Of a stretch of 8,785 bases of DNA, positions 6,571 through 8,785 are shown piece after piece. The notes beneath the pieces are model-generated. The model had not been told where the DNA came from, ran no database searches, and saw nothing but the letters and a program-made list of their open reading frames with translations. The position numbers were made by a program, and so were the translations under genes. Positions within the stretch are counted from its first letter, which is position 1; every line of letters starts with the position of its first letter. This stretch comes from Acidobacteriota bacterium (GTDB lineage Bacteria; Acidobacteriota; Thermoanaerobaculia; Thermoanaerobaculales; Thermoanaerobaculaceae), in assembly GCA_027458945.1 (NCBI GenBank), contig DAIDOU010000281.1, positions 1 through 8,785 on the forward strand, given 5' to 3'.

Positions 6571-7767
6571 TCACGCGTTCTCGAACGCGAGCGATTCGGC
6601 CAGGCGCGGGTCGCCCTCCGGCACGAGCGCCCGGTCGCGCCCGACGAACGCCGCGGCCGCCAGCAGCAGCGCAACCAGGCCGGCCCAGACGGTCAGGTCG
6701 ATGAGGTGCGGCCACGCGGATCCCGGGCTGCCGGCCGGCATCACGAGCCAGTAGAGGTCCACCCAGTGCATGAGCAGCACCCACGCCGCCGCGGCCGCCA
6801 GCACCCGCGGGTTGCGCTTGGGCGGCCGCGAGAGCAGCGCCGCGAACGGGAGCAGGAACTGCCCGAACACCAGCGCGAGGCCGACCCAGCCCCAGCCGTG
6901 CTGCTGCCGCGCCACGAACCAGTGCGTCTCGTCGGGAAGGTTGGCGTACCACTGCAGCATGAACTGCGAGAACGCGATGTACGCCCAGAACACGACGAAG
7001 CCGAACAGGAGCTTGCCGAGGTCGTGGTAGTGCTCGACCGTGATCGACCTGCGCACGAAGCCGGCGCGCTGCAGCAGGAACGCGGCCAGCGGCAGCAAGG
7101 CGTACACCCCCACGGCCGCGCCCGCGAAGTAGTAGACGCCGAAGATCGTGGAGAACCACGCCGGGTCGAGCGACATCAGAAGGTCGAACGCGGCGAAGCT
7201 GAGCGTGACCGCGAACGCGATCATGGCGGGCGCGGAGCGCCGCCGCATCGCGACCGAGAGCGCAACGTCGCCGGAGACGTCCTGCCGCGCCGAGCTGCGG
7301 AGGTAGTAGGTGCCGACGACGCCCCAGACCGCGACGTAGACGACCCAGCGGACGACGAAGAACGGCACGTTGAGGTAGGCGCCGTTCGCGTGGCCTCCCC
7401 CGTATCCGGCCCGCGCCCACGGGTAGAGCGCGCCGAGCCCGAACAGCAGCGGCACGCCGAGCACCGCGATGAACGGGAGCGTGCCGGCGAACGTTTCGGC
7501 GATCCGGCGCACGACCACGCTCCAGCCCGAGTTCGTGAGGTGGTGCAGGAGGACGAAGTAGAGCGCGCCGAGGGCGAGGCTCAGCACGTAGACGAACGCG
7601 ATCAGGTAGGCGAAGAAGAAGCGCTGCCAGCCGCCGGGCGTGGCGGCGGCGAGCACCAGGCTGACGGCGATCGCGCCGGCGCCGGCCAGCGCCGCGCGAC
7701 GCCACAGACGCGCGCCGAGCGGGCCGAGGCGGCGCTGTTCGGCAACGACTTCGAGGCCGTGGCTCAT
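6571..7767 (-). CDS. actF: Alternative complex III membrane subunit ActF
   Basis: A 398-residue polytopic protein with about ten hydrophobic helices (near 24-42, 51-76, 95-115, 133-155, 180-200, 206-232, 251-275, 291-313, 320-345 and 355-375). It belongs to the NrfD/PsrC-like group represented by ActC and ActF of ACIII; the length matches ActF. Family-like blocks include MSLDPAWFSTIFGVYYFAG (198-216) and HDLGKLLFGFVVFWAYIAFS (248-267), followed by QFMLQWYANLPDET. ActF is a scaffold subunit in the membrane arm of the quinol:cytochrome c oxidoreductase. ActC rather than ActF is the accepted quinol-binding subunit, and ActF may offer a proton path. The ATG follows the actE stop by 13 bp with GGGGAG upstream. 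It lies directly before the small Pro-rich protein. Confidence 0.92.
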   Translation of the reverse strand: MSHGLEVVAEQRRLGPLGARLWRRAALAGAGAIAVSLVLAAATPGGWQRFFFAYLIAFVYVLSLALGALYFVLLHHLTNSGWSVVVRRIAETFAGTLPFIAVLGVPLLFGLGALYPWARAGYGGGHANGAYLNVPFFVVRWVVYVAVWGVVGTYYLRSSARQDVSGDVALSVAMRRRSAPAMIAFAVTLSFAAFDLLMSLDPAWFSTIFGVYYFAGAAVGVYALLPLAAFLLQRAGFVRRSITVEHYHDLGKLLFGFVVFWAYIAFSQFMLQWYANLPDETHWFVARQQHGWGWVGLALVFGQFLLPFAALLSRPPKRNPRVLAAAAAWVLLMHWVDLYWLVMPAGSPGSAWPHLIDLTVWAGLVALLLAAAAFVGRDRALVPEGDPRLAESLAFENA

Positions 7768-7780
7768 CGGCTCCCCACCC

Positions 7781-8425
7781 CTACCTCAGCTCGTGCCGCA
7801 GCTCCGGCGGCACGTCGTCGATGCGGGCGTCCTGGCTGCGCTCGAGCGCCCGCACGTACGCGATGATCGCCCAGCGGTCCGCGGCCGGGACCTGCGGCCC
7901 ATACGCCGGCATGTTGCGGATCCCGTTGGTGATCGTGTTGAAGATGAAGCCGAGCGGCCGCTGCCGCACGAGGTCGGTCTGGTACGAGGAGGGCGGCGTC
8001 CACGTCCCCTCCTGCAGCGCGTCGGCGCGCTTCGCCACCGGACCGTCGCCGTAGCCAGCGAGGCCGTGGCACGGCGCGCAGAAGATGTCGTAGCGCTCCT
8101 GCCCGCGCCGCAGGAGCGCGTCGGTGACCGGCACCGGGAACGCCGTCACCCAGCCGTCGGCTGTGCGCCCCATCCAGAACGCGGCGTTCGCGTGGCGCTC
8201 GCCGCGCGCCACCGTCCCCGGCACCTCGGGGCGCATCGCGCGCCCGTCCGCGAACATCGGGTCGGCCGACTGCGTCTTGAACTTCGGCTGCCGGCCCATG
8301 TCGCGGATCAGCTGGATCCGCGGCTCGCTCGAGGTGGTGACGCGGGCGCGGGCGATCAGCGCGAGCGGGATCAGCGCCAGCGCGGCCAGCAGGATGCCGC
8401 CGTAGACGAGCGGGCGCGGGATCAT
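7781..8425 (-). CDS. actE: Alternative complex III monohaem cytochrome c subunit ActE
   Basis: A 214-residue protein with an N-terminal signal/anchor helix (about 8-26) and one class I cytochrome c domain. Haem attachment is CAPCH at 116-120; the probable sixth ligand is Met172 in NMPAYG. Before the haem domain, the segment RDMGRQPKFKTQSADPMFAD continuing GRAMRPEVPGTVARGE (41-76) is the typical ActE lead-in. There is no Cys near the end of the hydrophobic stretch, so the lipid-anchored form seen in some ActE proteins is not evident. In ACIII this subunit receives electrons from the ActA/ActB side and donates to the terminal oxidase. It overlaps actD by 4 bp (ATGA), with GGAGG in the end of actD as ribosome binding site. 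The call is secure from motif and neighbours. Confidence 0.94.
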   Translation of the reverse strand: MIPRPLVYGGILLAALALIPLALIARARVTTSSEPRIQLIRDMGRQPKFKTQSADPMFADGRAMRPEVPGTVARGERHANAAFWMGRTADGWVTAFPVPVTDALLRRGQERYDIFCAPCHGLAGYGDGPVAKRADALQEGTWTPPSSYQTDLVRQRPLGFIFNTITNGIRNMPAYGPQVPAADRWAIIAYVRALERSQDARIDDVPPELRHELR

Positions 8426-8785
8426 TCCTCCTCCAGGCGCTCGACGCTGCGCGCGCCCGCCGCCTCGAGGAACGAGCGCGTCCCGTCGGGGTCGAACCTG
8501 GGGTCGTCGGCCCGCACCGCGACGTAGAACCGGTCGGTGGTGGCGCGCGCGCGAAAGCGTGCGCTCTCGAACACCGGGTGGTAGAGCTGCGGCAGGCGGT
8601 TCGCAATCATCAGGCCGACGAAGGCGCCGATCGCCGCCAGCAGGATCGTGAGTTCGAACGTGATCGGGATCGCGACCGGCAGGCCGAAGAACGGCTTGCC
8701 GCTGATCCGGTACGGGTAGTCGACGGCGTTGGTCCACCACTGCAGCAGCAACGCCGCGCCCGCGCCGGTCACGCCGCCGCCGAGC
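8422..8785 (-). CDS. actD: Alternative complex III subunit ActD, N-terminus beyond the right edge
   Basis: About 120 C-terminal residues are visible. The frame continues without a stop past the right edge (reading LGGG before V), and a GTG at 8772 lies inside the first TM helix, so it is not the start. Two TM helices are visible: one at the edge ending LLLQWW, and one with PVAIPITFELTILLAAIGAF. Between them is TNAVDYPYRISGKPFFGLP, the conserved ActD/DUF3341 loop. The soluble tail with RLPQLYHPVFE and DRFYVAVRADDPRFD is also typical. ActD contacts the membrane arm of ACIII and has no cofactor; its full length is usually around 170-190 residues, so roughly a third is missing. The actABC genes would be expected beyond the edge. 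Confidence 0.92.
   Translation of the reverse strand, partial: LGGGVTGAGAALLLQWWTNAVDYPYRISGKPFFGLPVAIPITFELTILLAAIGAFVGLMIANRLPQLYHPVFESARFRARATTDRFYVAVRADDPRFDPDGTRSFLEAAGARSVERLEEE

Noticed and set aside
6070..7866. Long plus-strand open frame opposite actF and the small protein
   Set aside because: Same kind of antisense shadow, low-complexity charged composition, no recognisable motif.
8770..8772. GTG as the start of actD
   Set aside because: The frame is open upstream to the edge and this codon falls inside a TM helix, while ActD proteins have a further N-terminal domain; the gene is cut by the window.

Overview
The window is a high-GC, densely packed, minus-strand respiratory operon. 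It reads from high to low coordinates and joins the tail of an alternative complex III (ACIII, quinol:cytochrome c oxidoreductase) to a complete caa3-type, A2-class cytochrome c oxidase set. The gene content, the high GC with strong G/C third-position bias, and purine/pyrimidine heptamer tracts between genes suggest a Gram-negative environmental bacterium such as Acidobacteriota, Gemmatimonadota, Methylomirabilota or a myxobacterial/deltaproteobacterial lineage. The sequence alone does not settle which.

Layout in transcription order: actD (cut by the right edge), actE (monoheme cytochrome c), actF (about 10-TM membrane subunit), an uncharacterised one-TM protein with a proline-rich tail, a SCO-type copper chaperone, coxB (CuA domain fused to cytochrome c), coxA (catalytic subunit with the A2-type YSHPAVY motif), coxC (5-TM subunit III with a Pro-rich insert), coxD (3-TM subunit IV) and a second, compact subunit III-like protein. 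Most junctions are 8-18 bp or 4-bp ATGA overlaps. The two exceptions are a 110-bp gap before the SCO gene, which holds palindromes, and a 251-bp gap between coxC and coxD, which holds two inverted arrays of a G/A-rich heptamer.

The left 600 bp differ from the rest. The operon ends 4 bp from the 3' end of a degraded IS5-family transposase on the plus strand. Beyond it, on the minus strand, a lower-GC open frame with a signal-peptide-like N-terminus runs off the left edge. This looks like the boundary between core respiratory genes and a more fluid accessory region.

Together the operon encodes a short electron path: ACIII oxidises menaquinol or ubiquinol, ActE and the cytochrome c domain fused to CoxB carry electrons to CuA, and CoxA reduces O2 while pumping protons. 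The SCO protein would metallate CuA. The least explained part is the small one-TM protein between actF and sco. The other points worth a second look are the heptamer inverted repeat, the A2-type proton-path substitution and the paired subunit III genes.
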